DNA from: an uncultured Eubacteriales bacterium
GTDB lineage: Bacteria; Bacillota; Clostridia; Oscillospirales; Oscillospiraceae
Reading direction: 5' to 3'
Assembly: GCA_900079765.1 (NCBI GenBank)
Contig: LT599017.1
Location: 1,116,001-1,180,000 of the forward strand
DNA: 64,000 bases
The position numbers and the translations under genes are program-made. Under the pieces are notes generated by a model. The model saw only the letters and a list, made by a program, of their open reading frames with translations, did not search any database and was not told the origin of the DNA. This document shows positions 43,162 through 52,025 of this stretch, in pieces (the first letter of the stretch is position 1; each line of letters opens with the position of its first letter).

Positions 43162-44130
43162 TCACCGTTTGCCCTTGTCGTAAATTTCGCCGAGGGCGCG
43201 GGGGGCACGGTTCGTTTTGGAGAAGAAAATGAGCAGCAGCAAAGTGATGAGGTAGGGCAGAATCATAAAGAGGTCGGAGAAGGCGGCAGGGAGGCCCATG
43301 ACCTGAGTCAGGGTGAAACCGCCGGACCGTGCGAAGCCGAAGATGAGGCAGGCGCCCAGCGTGGGCATGATCTGCCAGTTGCCGAAGATAAGGCCGGCGA
43401 TGGCCAGATATCCGTAGCCCATATAGATGCCGGGGGAGAACTGGGCCGAGATGGAATAGGCAAAGCAGATGCCGCCCAGGCCCGACAGCGCGCCCGAGAC
43501 CATGACGGCGCCAAACCGGACCCGCCCCACGTCCACGCCCGCCGCGTCCACGGCGTGGGGGTTGTCGCCGCAGGCCCGCAGGTGCATGCCGAAGGGGGTC
43601 TTATAGAGGACATACCACGCGAGAAAGGCCACCGCGAGGATGACCAGTTCGAATGGGTAAATGCTGGAGAAGACGGCCCCAAAGACGGGGATGGAGGAGA
43701 GGCCGGGCACCGAAAAGCGCACCGAGGTGGCGAGCACGAACTTATTGGAGGGCGCGCCGAAGACGGTGGCGTTCAACTGGCTGGTGAGGAAGGTGGTAAG
43801 GGCCATGGCAAGGATGTTGACGACCACACCGCTGATGACCTGGTTGGCCTTGAATTTTACGCATAGAACGGCGTGGAGCAGGGAGTAGAGCGCGCCGCCC
43901 AGCATGGCAAAGAGTATGGCGATGAACATGGGCGCCTGGCTGCCCGCGGCGAACAGCCCGGCGGTCAGCGTGGCCGCCAGCGCGCCGATGAACGCGCCCA
44001 TGCCCTGAAGTCCCTCGATTGCCAGATTGGTGACGCCGCTCCGCTCGGAGTAGATGCCGCCGATGGCCATGATGAAAAGGGGGAGGGCAAAGGAGAGGCC
44101 GTCGATGATCATGGTGTTGATGATATTCAT
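43162..44130 (-). CDS. Nucleoside-type ABC permease (NupQ/YufQ-like)
   Basis: This 322-residue membrane permease of the BMP-associated branch (branched-chain permease fold) has GGIYSERSGVTNLAIEGLQG at the N-terminus, diagnostic for nucleoside and simple-sugar importers of this type, and CGDNPHAVDAAGVDVGRVRF in the coupling loop. It pairs with the next upstream permease, overlapping by four bases. The substrate is probably a nucleoside or a derivative. Confidence 0.93.
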   Translation of the reverse strand: MNIINTMIIDGLSFALPLFIMAIGGIYSERSGVTNLAIEGLQGMGAFIGALAATLTAGLFAAGSQAPMFIAILFAMLGGALYSLLHAVLCVKFKANQVISGVVVNILAMALTTFLTSQLNATVFGAPSNKFVLATSVRFSVPGLSSIPVFGAVFSSIYPFELVILAVAFLAWYVLYKTPFGMHLRACGDNPHAVDAAGVDVGRVRFGAVMVSGALSGLGGICFAYSISAQFSPGIYMGYGYLAIAGLIFGNWQIMPTLGACLIFGFARSGGFTLTQVMGLPAAFSDLFMILPYLITLLLLIFFSKTNRAPRALGEIYDKGKR

Positions 44131-45305
44131 ACGCCCGCCTCCTTCCCTTTGCCCCGCGCGCCCCTGCCCGTGAAAAGCTTTTCATCCTCCGCCCGCTGAC
44201 GGGCGCGCTGCAGGAGGTAGCCGATGAAGGCGCCGCAGGCGGCGAAGAGCAGGATGAGCCCGGTGATGAGGCTGCCGATCTCCTGGCGGACGCCGATGGA
44301 GGAGCTCATGTAGGTGCTCCCCTTATCGATCACGGTGATGAAGAAGGAGGAGAAGAGGATGCCGACGGGGCTGGAATTGCCCAGCAGAGACACCGCGATG
44401 GCGTCAAAGCCCGTGGAGATGAGCACGTCGGGCTGGATAGAGCCGTAGTAGCCCAGGTAGTAAGTCACCCCGGCCAGGCCGGCCAGCGCGCCCGATAGGG
44501 CCATGGAGAGAATGGTGGCCCTTCCAACGTCAATGCCGGCGTACCGGGCGGCCCTGGGGTTGGCGCCCACGGTGGCGAACTCAAAGCCCACCTTCATCTT
44601 CCGGAAGAGAAACTGGACCAGCACGACGGCCAGGAGCGCCAGAACAATGCCCAAGGGGAGGTCCATCTTCAGATCTCCCACCGGGGTATCCATAAGAGAG
44701 AGCCGGGCGGCGGCATTGATGGCCTTGGACTGGCGGGAGACCGGATCGGCCAGGAAGTACTTGATGACAAAGCTGGACAGGTACCGGACAGTGTAGTTGA
44801 GCATGATGGCCGAGACCACCTCGTTGATGTTCCACTTGTACTTGAGGAAACCGATGAGGGCGGCTACCGCAGCACCCGTGACCGCGCCCACCAAAATGAC
44901 CGCGGGCTTGGCGAGGAGCGCGGGCAGGGGACTGTAGCCCACCAGCACGGTGGCGACGAGGCCGGAGAGGAGCATCTGGCCGGAGACGCCGATGTTGAAG
45001 AGGCCCGCTTTAAAGGCCACGGCCACCGAGAGAGAGGCGAAGAGCATGGGAGTCCAGGCATTGATGAGACTCATAAAGTCAGTGAGTATGCTCTTTTTCC
45101 CTGCGTAGGACGCCTTGGGCAGGAGCCCCGCGCCCTGGAGAAAGCTGGCGTAGGTGGTGATGGGATTCTTGCCCAGAATGAGCAGGACGACGGCGCCCGC
45201 AAGAAGACTCAGCAAAATGGCAAAGAGGGGAATGGTGATTCTCTGGCGTTTCTCATCGCCCATAACGGCGAGAAAGGCCCGCTTGACGGGATTTGGCTTC
45301 TTCAC
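44127..45305 (-). CDS. Nucleoside-type ABC permease (NupP/YufP-like)
   Basis: This 392-residue permease is the partner of the one that follows. GLFNIGVSGQMLLSGLVATV and VGANPRAARYAGIDVGRATI mark the family. An unusually basic C-terminal tail is predicted on the cytoplasmic side. The start overlaps the ATPase stop by four bases. It is normal for this family and longer than NupQ-type partners. Confidence 0.93.
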   Translation of the reverse strand: MKKPNPVKRAFLAVMGDEKRQRITIPLFAILLSLLAGAVVLLILGKNPITTYASFLQGAGLLPKASYAGKKSILTDFMSLINAWTPMLFASLSVAVAFKAGLFNIGVSGQMLLSGLVATVLVGYSPLPALLAKPAVILVGAVTGAAVAALIGFLKYKWNINEVVSAIMLNYTVRYLSSFVIKYFLADPVSRQSKAINAAARLSLMDTPVGDLKMDLPLGIVLALLAVVLVQFLFRKMKVGFEFATVGANPRAARYAGIDVGRATILSMALSGALAGLAGVTYYLGYYGSIQPDVLISTGFDAIAVSLLGNSSPVGILFSSFFITVIDKGSTYMSSSIGVRQEIGSLITGLILLFAACGAFIGYLLQRARQRAEDEKLFTGRGARGKGKEAGV

Positions 45306-46834
45306 GCCTTCTTCACCCCCATCATGAACTGGCCCACCTCGTTGGTGGTCAGGCTGTCGGCGGGCGCGATCTTTAATAGCTCGCCAGAGTAGAGGACGCC
45401 GATGGTGTCCGCGAGACCCATGATCTCATCAAGCTCCAGGCTGATGAGAAGAATGGCGTGCCCCGCGTCCCGCTGCTCCAGGATCTGGCGGTGGATGTTC
45501 TCAATCGCTCCGATATCGAGGCCCCGGGTGGGCTGGACGAAGATCATCAGGGGGGACCCCAGCTCGATCTCCCGGGCGACGATGGCCTTTTGCTGGTTGC
45601 CGCCCGACATGGAGCGGACGATGGTATCCTTCCCCTGGCCGGAGCGGACGTCGTACTCCTCAATGAGCGTTTCCCCGTATTTGTCGAACTCGTCCTCGTG
45701 GAGGATGCCCTTTCGGCAGAAGGGGGGCTTATAGTAGCTCTTGAGAGCCAGGTTGCTGGAGAGGGGAAAGTCCAGCACCAGGCCTACCTCATGCCGGTCT
45801 TCGGGGATATAGGAGATACCGGCCTCGCTCCTGGCGCGGACGCTGGAGCAGGTGATGTCGGCCCCCTGAAGCTTGATGCTGCCCTCGGCTGCGCTCAGCA
45901 TACCGGCAACCGCGTCGGCGATCTCGGTCTGGCCGTTGCCGGAGACGCCCGCAATGGCAAAAATCTCCCCCGCCCGGATGGAGAAGGACACGTCCTTCAC
46001 CACGGGGAAGCCATCGGTGTTTTTCACGGTGAGGTGCTCGACCTTCAAAACCTCGCCGCCGAACCTGGGCGCATTCTTCTCCACGGAAAAGTCCACCTCC
46101 CGGCCCACCATCAGGTTTGCCATGGTCTGGGTGGAGGTGGAGGGTACGTCCAGCACGTCGACGAGCTTGCCCCGGTTCAGGATGGCGCAGCGGTCGGCCA
46201 CCTGCTTGATCTCCTCCAGCTTGTGGGTGATGAGGATGATGGTCTTTCCGCCCTCCCGCAGCGAGCGGATGATCTTGAGGAGAAAGTCGATCTCCTGAGG
46301 GGTGAGTACGGCGGTGGGTTCGTCAAAAATGAGGATTTCCGCCTCGCGGTAGAGCATCTTTAAAATCTCGACGCGCTGCCGGGTGGAGACGTTTACATCC
46401 TCAATTTTTGCCCTGGGGTCCACCTCCAGGCCGTACTGCCTGGAGAGGGCGGCCACCTTCTCATTGGTGCCCTTGATGTCCACCACCGGGAGAAGTCCGG
46501 CACGGCGCTTGGGCTCGATGCCCAGGATGATGTTCTCGGCAATGGTGTAATTGCTCACCAGCTTGAAGTGCTGGTGCACCATGCCGATGCCAAGCTTGGT
46601 GGCGTAGTTGGGAGAAGAGATGTGCTCTCTCTTGCCCCGGACCCAGATCTCCCCCTCGTCGGGCTCGTACATGCCGAACAGCATACTCATGAGGGTGGAT
46701 TTGCCCGCGCCGTTTTCGCCCAGCAGGGCGAAAATCTCACCTTTCCTGATTCCCAGGGAAATGTCACTGTTGGCTACGATGCCTGGAAAGCGTTTGGTGA
46801 GGCCCCGCATTTCCACGATGTACTCGTCTGCCAT
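45302..46834 (-). CDS. Dual-domain nucleoside ABC ATPase (NupO/YufO-like)
   Basis: This cytoplasmic ATPase of about 510 residues has two nucleotide-binding domains. The first has Walker A GENGAGKST, a signature reading VSTRQRVEILKML in place of LSGGQ, and Walker B ILIFDEPTAVLTPQE. The second has the degenerate GVSGNGQTE in place of Walker A and SGGNQQKAIVARE as signature, the arrangement usual for RbsA/YufO proteins. ATG 46834 and ATG 46840 are both possible starts behind GAGGAG. It follows the binding-protein gene and a stem-loop. Confidence 0.93.
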   Translation of the reverse strand: MADEYIVEMRGLTKRFPGIVANSDISLGIRKGEIFALLGENGAGKSTLMSMLFGMYEPDEGEIWVRGKREHISSPNYATKLGIGMVHQHFKLVSNYTIAENIILGIEPKRRAGLLPVVDIKGTNEKVAALSRQYGLEVDPRAKIEDVNVSTRQRVEILKMLYREAEILIFDEPTAVLTPQEIDFLLKIIRSLREGGKTIILITHKLEEIKQVADRCAILNRGKLVDVLDVPSTSTQTMANLMVGREVDFSVEKNAPRFGGEVLKVEHLTVKNTDGFPVVKDVSFSIRAGEIFAIAGVSGNGQTEIADAVAGMLSAAEGSIKLQGADITCSSVRARSEAGISYIPEDRHEVGLVLDFPLSSNLALKSYYKPPFCRKGILHEDEFDKYGETLIEEYDVRSGQGKDTIVRSMSGGNQQKAIVAREIELGSPLMIFVQPTRGLDIGAIENIHRQILEQRDAGHAILLISLELDEIMGLADTIGVLYSGELLKIAPADSLTTNEVGQFMMGVKKA

Positions 46835-46853
46835 CCACATCACGCTCCTCATT

Positions 46854-46899
46854 AAGAGGGCCGCGGCTAAAATATCACAATAGTTTAGCCGCGGCTCTT
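46854..46899 (-). terminator. Intra-operon stem-loop between BMP and ATPase genes
   Basis: AAGAG(GG)CCGCGGCTAAA (46854-46871) pairs with TTTAGCCGCGGCTCTT (46884-46899), with a one-base difference in the G-run. It lies between the binding-protein stop (46907) and the ATPase start, and no T-run follows on the minus strand. Such hairpins often partly block read-through or protect the upstream mRNA so that binding protein exceeds permease. It is the only clear interruption in this operon. Confidence 0.7.
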
Positions 46900-46906
46900 A
46901 TCCATA

Positions 46907-48100
46907 TTAAAGGCCGGGGAACTCCTCGGGAGTGGTGCCGCTGAAGTTGGCGGCGGGCGCGATGGCGCCGTCCTTCACCTTGCCGTAGAGGTCGGCCAGG
47001 GTCTTCAGGGTGTCCGCGCTCAGCTGCTGACGGCCCTCGGCGGATACGTAGCCGGTGGAGTCGGTGTCGGCGTGGAGGACCACGTTGCCGCCCTTGAAGG
47101 AGCCGTCGACCACGGCGTTGAGCTGCCGCTCCACGTTGATTGCCATGTTTTTGAGGACGCTGGTGAGCATGATGTTGGCCGAGCCGTTTGTGCCGTCGTT
47201 GTACTGATCCACGTCGCAGCCGATGACCATCACGTTGCCTGCCTCCTTGGCGGCGGTGAACACGCCGTTGCCCGAGGCGCCGGCGGCCACGAAGATGATA
47301 TCGCAGCCCTGCTGGATGAGGGCGTTGCCCACCACCTTGCCCTGGGCCTCGTCGCCGAAGTTGCCGGTGTAGTTGCCGCCCACGTTGGCCCCGGTCACGT
47401 CGGTGCCGGCATAGGAGGCGATCTCCACGACCTCAGCCTTGGCGCCCAGGTTCTTGACGGCGTAGTTCACGCCGGATTCAAAGCCAAACTGGTAGTTGAC
47501 GTTGGAGGGATAGGCGACGCCGTTTACCACGGCCACCTTGCCGGTCTTGGTCTCAAGGGCGGCGGACACGCCGGCAAAGAAGCCGCTCTCGTTCTCGGCA
47601 AACTGCATGGCGTAGACGTTCTCCAGCTCCACGTCGGCGCCGTCGGCGGAGGGGAAGGAGTCCACCAGGATGAACTTCTTGGTGGGGTTCTCCTGCGCCA
47701 CGGTGGAGATGCCGGCAAACTGGAAACCGGTACAGACCAGCACGTCGTAGTCAGCCACGATGTCGGTCACAGCCTGGACGGCGGCGGCGGGGTCGCCGGT
47801 GGACTCCTGGACGGGGGTCACGCTGTCGATGTTGCCGCGGGCGGCGATGAAATTCTTGATGCCGTTGTAGTTGTCCTCATTGAAGGAGCCGTCGTCCACG
47901 GTGTTGGGGCTGGTGACGATGGCGATCTTCAGGGGAGTGGCGGCGGGAGTGGTGCTGCTGGGGGCCGTGCTGGCGCTGGGGGCGGGGGTAGAGGAGCCGG
48001 AGGGGGCGGGAGACGTGCCGCCGGTGCCGCCGCAGGCGGCCAGAGCGAAGACCATGGACGCGGAGAGGAGTAGCGCGGTCAGTTTTTTACCGATTTTCAT
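46907..48100 (-). CDS. BMP-family (PnrA/Med-like) substrate-binding lipoprotein
   Basis: This lipoprotein of about 397 residues has a lipobox ALAAC with Cys at about 23, then a low-complexity Ser/Pro/Ala/Thr-rich linker. The domain belongs to the basic membrane protein family, which binds purine nucleosides (PnrA of Treponema) or similar ligands: SPNTVDDGSFNEDNYNGI and GVAYPSNVNYQFGFESGVN near the centre. ATG 48100 follows AAGGAGG by a good distance; ATG 48106 is too close to it. It captures the solute for the permease pair encoded downstream. Confidence 0.93.
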   Translation of the reverse strand: MKIGKKLTALLLSASMVFALAACGGTGGTSPAPSGSSTPAPSASTAPSSTTPAATPLKIAIVTSPNTVDDGSFNEDNYNGIKNFIAARGNIDSVTPVQESTGDPAAAVQAVTDIVADYDVLVCTGFQFAGISTVAQENPTKKFILVDSFPSADGADVELENVYAMQFAENESGFFAGVSAALETKTGKVAVVNGVAYPSNVNYQFGFESGVNYAVKNLGAKAEVVEIASYAGTDVTGANVGGNYTGNFGDEAQGKVVGNALIQQGCDIIFVAAGASGNGVFTAAKEAGNVMVIGCDVDQYNDGTNGSANIMLTSVLKNMAINVERQLNAVVDGSFKGGNVVLHADTDSTGYVSAEGRQQLSADTLKTLADLYGKVKDGAIAPAANFSGTTPEEFPGL

Positions 48101-48149
48101 GTTCATTTTCCTCCTTAAATCATATGCCTGTAAGCCGCCGGGAAGGCGG

Positions 48150-49223
48150 TCATTCAGCGAAGAGCGCGGCCAGGGACTCGGTATAGGGTGCGCGGCAGAT
48201 GCCCTTCTCCGTGACGATGCCGGCAATGAGGGTGTTGTCGGTCACGTCGAAGGCGGGGTTGTAGCATTTGACTTCGGGCAGAGCCATAGGCTCGCTATAG
48301 AACTTGCTCTTGATTTCGCCTGGGTCGCGCAGCTCGATCTCAATGTCCGCGCCGGTCTTGCACTTCATATCGATGGTGGAGGTAGGGCCCAGGACGTAGA
48401 AGGGGATGCCGTAGTGCTTGGCGAGGATGGCCACACCGCTGGTGCCGATCTTATTTGCGGCGTCGCCGTTGGCGGCTACCCGGTCACACCCCACAAAACA
48501 GGCCTGGATCCAGCCGTTCTTCATAACGATGGAGGCCATATTGTCACAGATGAGGGTCACGTCGATGCCCGCCTTCTGCAGCTCATAGGAGGTGAGGCGC
48601 GCGCCCTGGAGGAGGGGGCGGGTCTCGTCGGCAAAGACCTTAAACTCCATGCCCTTCTCCTTGCCGAGGAACAGGGGGCCCAGGGCGGTGCCGTACCGGG
48701 AGGTGGCCAGGGGGCCGGCGTTGCAGTGGGTGAGTATGCCGTCTCCGTCCTTGATGAGGGTGAGGCCGTACTCGGAGATGGCCCGGCACATGGCGATATC
48801 CTCCTCGTGGATGGCCCGGCACTCCCGGCCCAGCAGCTCCACCACCTGGGCCACCGGCATGTCGGCGTTGGCGGAGACCACGCGCTCCATGCGGTTCAGG
48901 GCCCAGGAGAGGTTCACGGCGGTGGGGCGGGAGGAGTTGAGGTACTCCTTGTGCTCATGGAATTTCTTGGCGAAAGAGGCATAGCTGCCTTCATCCATCT
49001 GTGCGGAGAGCGCATAGACGCAGTAGGCCGCGCAGATGCCGATGGCGGGCGCGCCGCGCACCCGGAGGAGGAGAATGGCCTCGTACATCTCCTCGGGGGT
49101 GCGGAGCGTCAGGTACTCGGTGCGATTGGGGAGCTGGGTCTGGTCGATAATGACTACGCTTTTCCCGTCGTCCCCCAGGCGGACGTTATCCACATGGGTA
49201 ACCTTGGTCACAGAGTCGGACAT
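48150..49223 (-). CDS. mtnA: MtnA-like (methylthio/5-deoxy)ribose-1-phosphate isomerase
   Basis: This 357-residue member of the eIF2B-related isomerase family has [20 protein letters not shown] near residue 54, [13 protein letters not shown], the active-site Cys in [20 protein letters not shown], the catalytic Asp in LICDNMAS, and the phosphate site near [17 protein letters not shown]. Established members convert 5-methylthioribose-1-phosphate or 5-deoxyribose-1-phosphate to the ribulose form. The start has a reasonable ribosome site (GAAAGGAGCC). Its position between an aldolase unit and a nucleoside importer favours a salvage role; the exact substrate is inferred. Confidence 0.9.
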   Translation of the reverse strand: MSDSVTKVTHVDNVRLGDDGKSVVIIDQTQLPNRTEYLTLRTPEEMYEAILLLRVRGAPAIGICAAYCVYALSAQMDEGSYASFAKKFHEHKEYLNSSRPTAVNLSWALNRMERVVSANADMPVAQVVELLGRECRAIHEEDIAMCRAISEYGLTLIKDGDGILTHCNAGPLATSRYGTALGPLFLGKEKGMEFKVFADETRPLLQGARLTSYELQKAGIDVTLICDNMASIVMKNGWIQACFVGCDRVAANGDAANKIGTSGVAILAKHYGIPFYVLGPTSTIDMKCKTGADIEIELRDPGEIKSKFYSEPMALPEVKCYNPAFDVTDNTLIAGIVTEKGICRAPYTESLAALFAE

Positions 49224-49279
49224 GCGGTAGGCTCCTTTCTATTCCCCATTTATCGTAGGGGCGCACAGTGCGCGCTCAC

Positions 49280-50038
49280 TCAGTAATTCATATATCCGCC
49301 GTCCACCGTGAGCAGGTGGCCGTTGACATAGTCGGAGGCATGGGAGGCCAGGAAAATCACCGGACCCATCAGATCCTCGGGGACGCCCCAGCGGCCCAGC
49401 GGGATCTGGGCGGTGATGGAGGCCACGGCCTCTTTCTGCTTGCGGAGATTTCCCGTATTATCGGTGACCATATAGCCCGGCGCGATGCCGTTTGTCTGGA
49501 TGCCGTATTTACCCCACTCGTTGGCGAGGGCATGGGTAAGGCCGGCCACGGCGTGCTTGCTGGCCACATAGGCCGCGTCCCCCGAGCCGCCCTTCCAGGA
49601 TTGGACCGAGCAGGTGTTGATGATCTTACCGCCGCCCAGGGCAATCATCTGTTTGCCGATCTCCCTTGTCAAAAGGAAGAGGGAGCGGAGATTTACTTCC
49701 ATCACGGCATCAAAGTCCTCCATGCTGTGGTCCTCGGCAGGGGAGAGGCGGATGATGCCGGCGTTGTTGACCAAAATGTCCACATGGCCGAAGGCGGCGA
49801 TGGCCTCGGCCGCGACGGCGGGGACGGCAGCTCGGTCGCCCAGGTCTGCTTTGATCTCATAGGTCCGGCGGCCCAGCGCCTCGACCTGGGCCTTGGTGTC
49901 CCCCATGCCGCGCGGCCCCACGCCGATGATGTCGGCCCCAGCCCCCGCAAGGGCCACAGCCATGGCCTGGCCCAGCCCCCGGCTCACGCCGGTGACCAAA
50001 GCCGCCTTGCCTTCCAGAGAGAAGAGAGAGAGGTCCAT
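49280..50038 (-). CDS. Short-chain dehydrogenase/reductase (SDR)
   Basis: This 252-residue classical SDR has a cofactor motif TGVSRGLG (about 15-22), NNAGIIRL (about 88) and the catalytic pair YVASK, with Ser in NTCSVQSW. It most resembles gluconate 5-dehydrogenase/KduD-like enzymes that interconvert keto and hydroxy groups of sugar acids or sugars with NAD(P). ATG 50038 follows AAGGAGG; an ORF extension upstream is in the cupin gene. It lies between the cupin gene and mtnA and might process an aldolase product or a related sugar. Confidence 0.92.
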   Translation of the reverse strand: MDLSLFSLEGKAALVTGVSRGLGQAMAVALAGAGADIIGVGPRGMGDTKAQVEALGRRTYEIKADLGDRAAVPAVAAEAIAAFGHVDILVNNAGIIRLSPAEDHSMEDFDAVMEVNLRSLFLLTREIGKQMIALGGGKIINTCSVQSWKGGSGDAAYVASKHAVAGLTHALANEWGKYGIQTNGIAPGYMVTDNTGNLRKQKEAVASITAQIPLGRWGVPEDLMGPVIFLASHASDYVNGHLLTVDGGYMNY

Positions 50039-50051
50039 AGCCGTCGCCTCC

Positions 50052-50498
50052 TTATTCATAGATCTCGTTGGGGAGCGGGCGCTCGGGGAGCAGGCAGTCC
50101 TCATCCCGGAAGGCGGGAGCCACCACGCAGGAGACTAAGACGAAGTCCCCGTCCACCACCCGGGTGGTCTGCCACTGCCCGGCCGGGGCTGCAATTTGAA
50201 AGCCCTCCGCCTCGTCCAGCCGCGGCCCCAAACGGAGGGTTTGCCCGGCGACAGGGGCGCTTCCGTCGCCGCCCAAAGTCATCTCCAGGCTGCCCCCCTG
50301 GTGCCAGCACCAGACTTCGCTCGGCTCCAGCCTGTGCCAGCGGGAGATCTCTCCCCGCCGGAGCATGTAGTAGATGTAGCTGCAGGTGTCGTTCCCGCCG
50401 TTCTCGACGCCGGAGCGCCAGACAAAGCGGAACCAGCCGCCCTCCGGGTGGGGCTCCAGGCACAATTTTTCAATGAGCTCTTCGGCTGTGTGAATCAT
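50052..50498 (-). CDS. Cupin DUF985 family protein
   Basis: This 148-residue protein of the Cupin_5/DUF985 group has LEPHPEGGWFRFVWRSG, SYIYYMLRRGEISRWHRLEP and WCWHQGG; the two His residues (in SRWHRL and CWHQGG) fit cupin metal or sugar sites. The family has no agreed function; some members appear beside sugar metabolism. ATG 50498 overlaps the DeoR stop as ATGA, and GGGGAGACGAA is the ribosome site. The SDR follows at 13 bases. Confidence 0.88.
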   Translation of the reverse strand: MIHTAEELIEKLCLEPHPEGGWFRFVWRSGVENGGNDTCSYIYYMLRRGEISRWHRLEPSEVWCWHQGGSLEMTLGGDGSAPVAGQTLRLGPRLDEAEGFQIAAPAGQWQTTRVVDGDFVLVSCVVAPAFRDEDCLLPERPLPNEIYE

Positions 50499-51301
50499 TT
50501 CGTCTCCCCCTTGGGCATGGCCTCCACCACGCGGACGCCGCGCTGGGCAAAGAATTCGCCCCAACCGTCGTCCAGCGTGTCCAGAATGACGGCGTTCAGG
50601 CTTTCAAGGCCGGAGATGCGGTAAAAAGCGGTGAGGCCCAGCTTGGTGCGGTCGGCCACAAGATAGCGCTCTTTGGCACGGCTGAGCATCAGGCGGCGCA
50701 GACTGCCGTTGACGGGAAGCCCGTCGGTGACATCCCCCTCACGGCTCAGACCCCGGCAGGAGACGAAGGCTTTGTCCACATAGTAGGTGCACAGCGCCTC
50801 CTCCGCGGTGGGTCCCACAAAGCACTGGGTCTTCCGATCCAGCTTGCCGCCGACCAGGTGGAGCCTGCAGGAGGAGCGCCCGGAGAGGAAGTTGGCGATT
50901 TTCAAAGAGTTGGTGACCACCGTCAGCCCATCAAAGTCCGTGAGGTGCCGGGCGATGGCTAGGCAGGTAGTACTCTCGTCCAGAGAGACCGTATCCCCGG
51001 GATGGACCAGCTCGGCGCAGGCGCGGCCGATGGAGGCCTTGGCCTCGGTGAGGAGGGATTCCCGGATGGTGATGTCGACCTCGTTGCGGACGCCCTGGTG
51101 AATATACGCGCCCCCGTAGGTCTTGATGAGCTTGCCCTCCTGCTCCAGAATGGACAAGTCCTTGCGCACAGTCTCTCCGGTGACGGAGAAGACCTCGCAG
51201 AGGTCTTTCACCAGCACGCTCTTGTTCCGGGTTAGCAGGTCCATAATTTTGGCGCGGCGCTCGGGGGCAAGCAAGGCAGCGCCCGGCTCCGGCCGGTTCA
51301 C
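50495..51301 (-). CDS. DeoR-family transcriptional regulator
   Basis: This 268-residue repressor has an N-terminal DeoR helix-turn-helix (about 15-70; PERRAKIMDLLTRNKSVLVK and SVTGETVRKDLSILEQEGKL, then the family hallmark KTYGGAY) and a C-terminal sugar-phosphate sensor domain (about 75-250; DTVSLDESTTCLAIA, TNSLKIANFLS). A GTG at 51301 overlaps the aldolase stop (CAGTGA). It probably responds to a sugar phosphate in the same pathway and binds the palindrome upstream of the aldolase. Confidence 0.93.
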   Translation of the reverse strand: MNRPEPGAALLAPERRAKIMDLLTRNKSVLVKDLCEVFSVTGETVRKDLSILEQEGKLIKTYGGAYIHQGVRNEVDITIRESLLTEAKASIGRACAELVHPGDTVSLDESTTCLAIARHLTDFDGLTVVTNSLKIANFLSGRSSCRLHLVGGKLDRKTQCFVGPTAEEALCTYYVDKAFVSCRGLSREGDVTDGLPVNGSLRRLMLSRAKERYLVADRTKLGLTAFYRISGLESLNAVILDTLDDGWGEFFAQRGVRVVEAMPKGETK

Positions 51302-51957
51302 TGCCTGCCCCCGGCCAGCTTTTGATAAAAGCCGGTCATAGAGCGGAGCGTCTCGGCCTGTTCGGGGCTGATCTCCACCCCGCCGCCCAGGCGGTCCACG
51401 TATAAGTAAACCTTTGCGGTCTGCTCGACGACCTCCAACCGGTCGAAGGCCGACCAGAGAGACGGCCCCCAGGCGAGCGCGCCGTGGTTGGCGAGGAGGA
51501 TGGCGCTGTGGTCCGCGACAAAGGGCGCCACGCTGTCAGGCACCTGGTCGGTGGAGGGCATGGCAAACTCGGTGACGGGAACGTCACCCAGACCCACCAC
51601 CATTTCGGCGAGATATCGCTCCTTCAAAGGGCGGCGGGCAATGGCGAAGGCGGTGGAGACGGGGGGGTGGGCGTGGACCACGCTCATCACGTCGGGCCGA
51701 GCACGGAAGACCATCAGATGCATCTTGCTCTCGCTGGAGGGATAGCGATCGCCCTCCAGAATATTGCCCTCCAGATCGGTATGCACCAGCATGTCGGCGG
51801 TCATGCGCCCCTTACTCACCCCGGAGGGGGTAATCAGAATCTCGTTTTCGGCTACCCGGACCGAGATGTTCCCGTCATTGCTTACCACATAGCCACGGTC
51901 GTACAGGAGCTTGCCCACGAGGCAAATTTCTTCTTTGATACGGTCCAAAGAATCCAT
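51298..51957 (-). CDS. Class II aldolase (FucA/DrdA-like)
   Basis: This 219-residue zinc aldolase of the fuculose/ribulose-phosphate family has SNDGNISVR (about 29-37), TPSGVSKGRM, the acidic SSESKMH, zinc ligands in VVHAHPPVSTAFAI (His-x-His) and a further His in LANHGALAWG. Members split a ketose-1-phosphate to dihydroxyacetone phosphate and an aldehyde. With the MtnA-like isomerase in the same operon, the best guess is 5-deoxyribulose-1-phosphate or methylthioribulose-1-phosphate as substrate. ATG 51957 follows GAAAGAGAG; longer frames start in the promoter. It is first in the operon. Confidence 0.88.
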   Translation of the reverse strand: MDSLDRIKEEICLVGKLLYDRGYVVSNDGNISVRVAENEILITPSGVSKGRMTADMLVHTDLEGNILEGDRYPSSESKMHLMVFRARPDVMSVVHAHPPVSTAFAIARRPLKERYLAEMVVGLGDVPVTEFAMPSTDQVPDSVAPFVADHSAILLANHGALAWGPSLWSAFDRLEVVEQTAKVYLYVDRLGGGVEISPEQAETLRSMTGFYQKLAGGRQ

Positions 51958-52025
51958 ATGTATCACTCTCTTTCTCAACTGACGCCTGGACTCGGCCACT
52001 ATTGAGTCAAATGTCGAAATCAACA

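Noticed and set aside
47871-49286. 471-codon plus-strand open frame opposite the BMP and mtnA genes
   Set aside because: It spans two well-identified minus-strand genes and shows antisense composition only.
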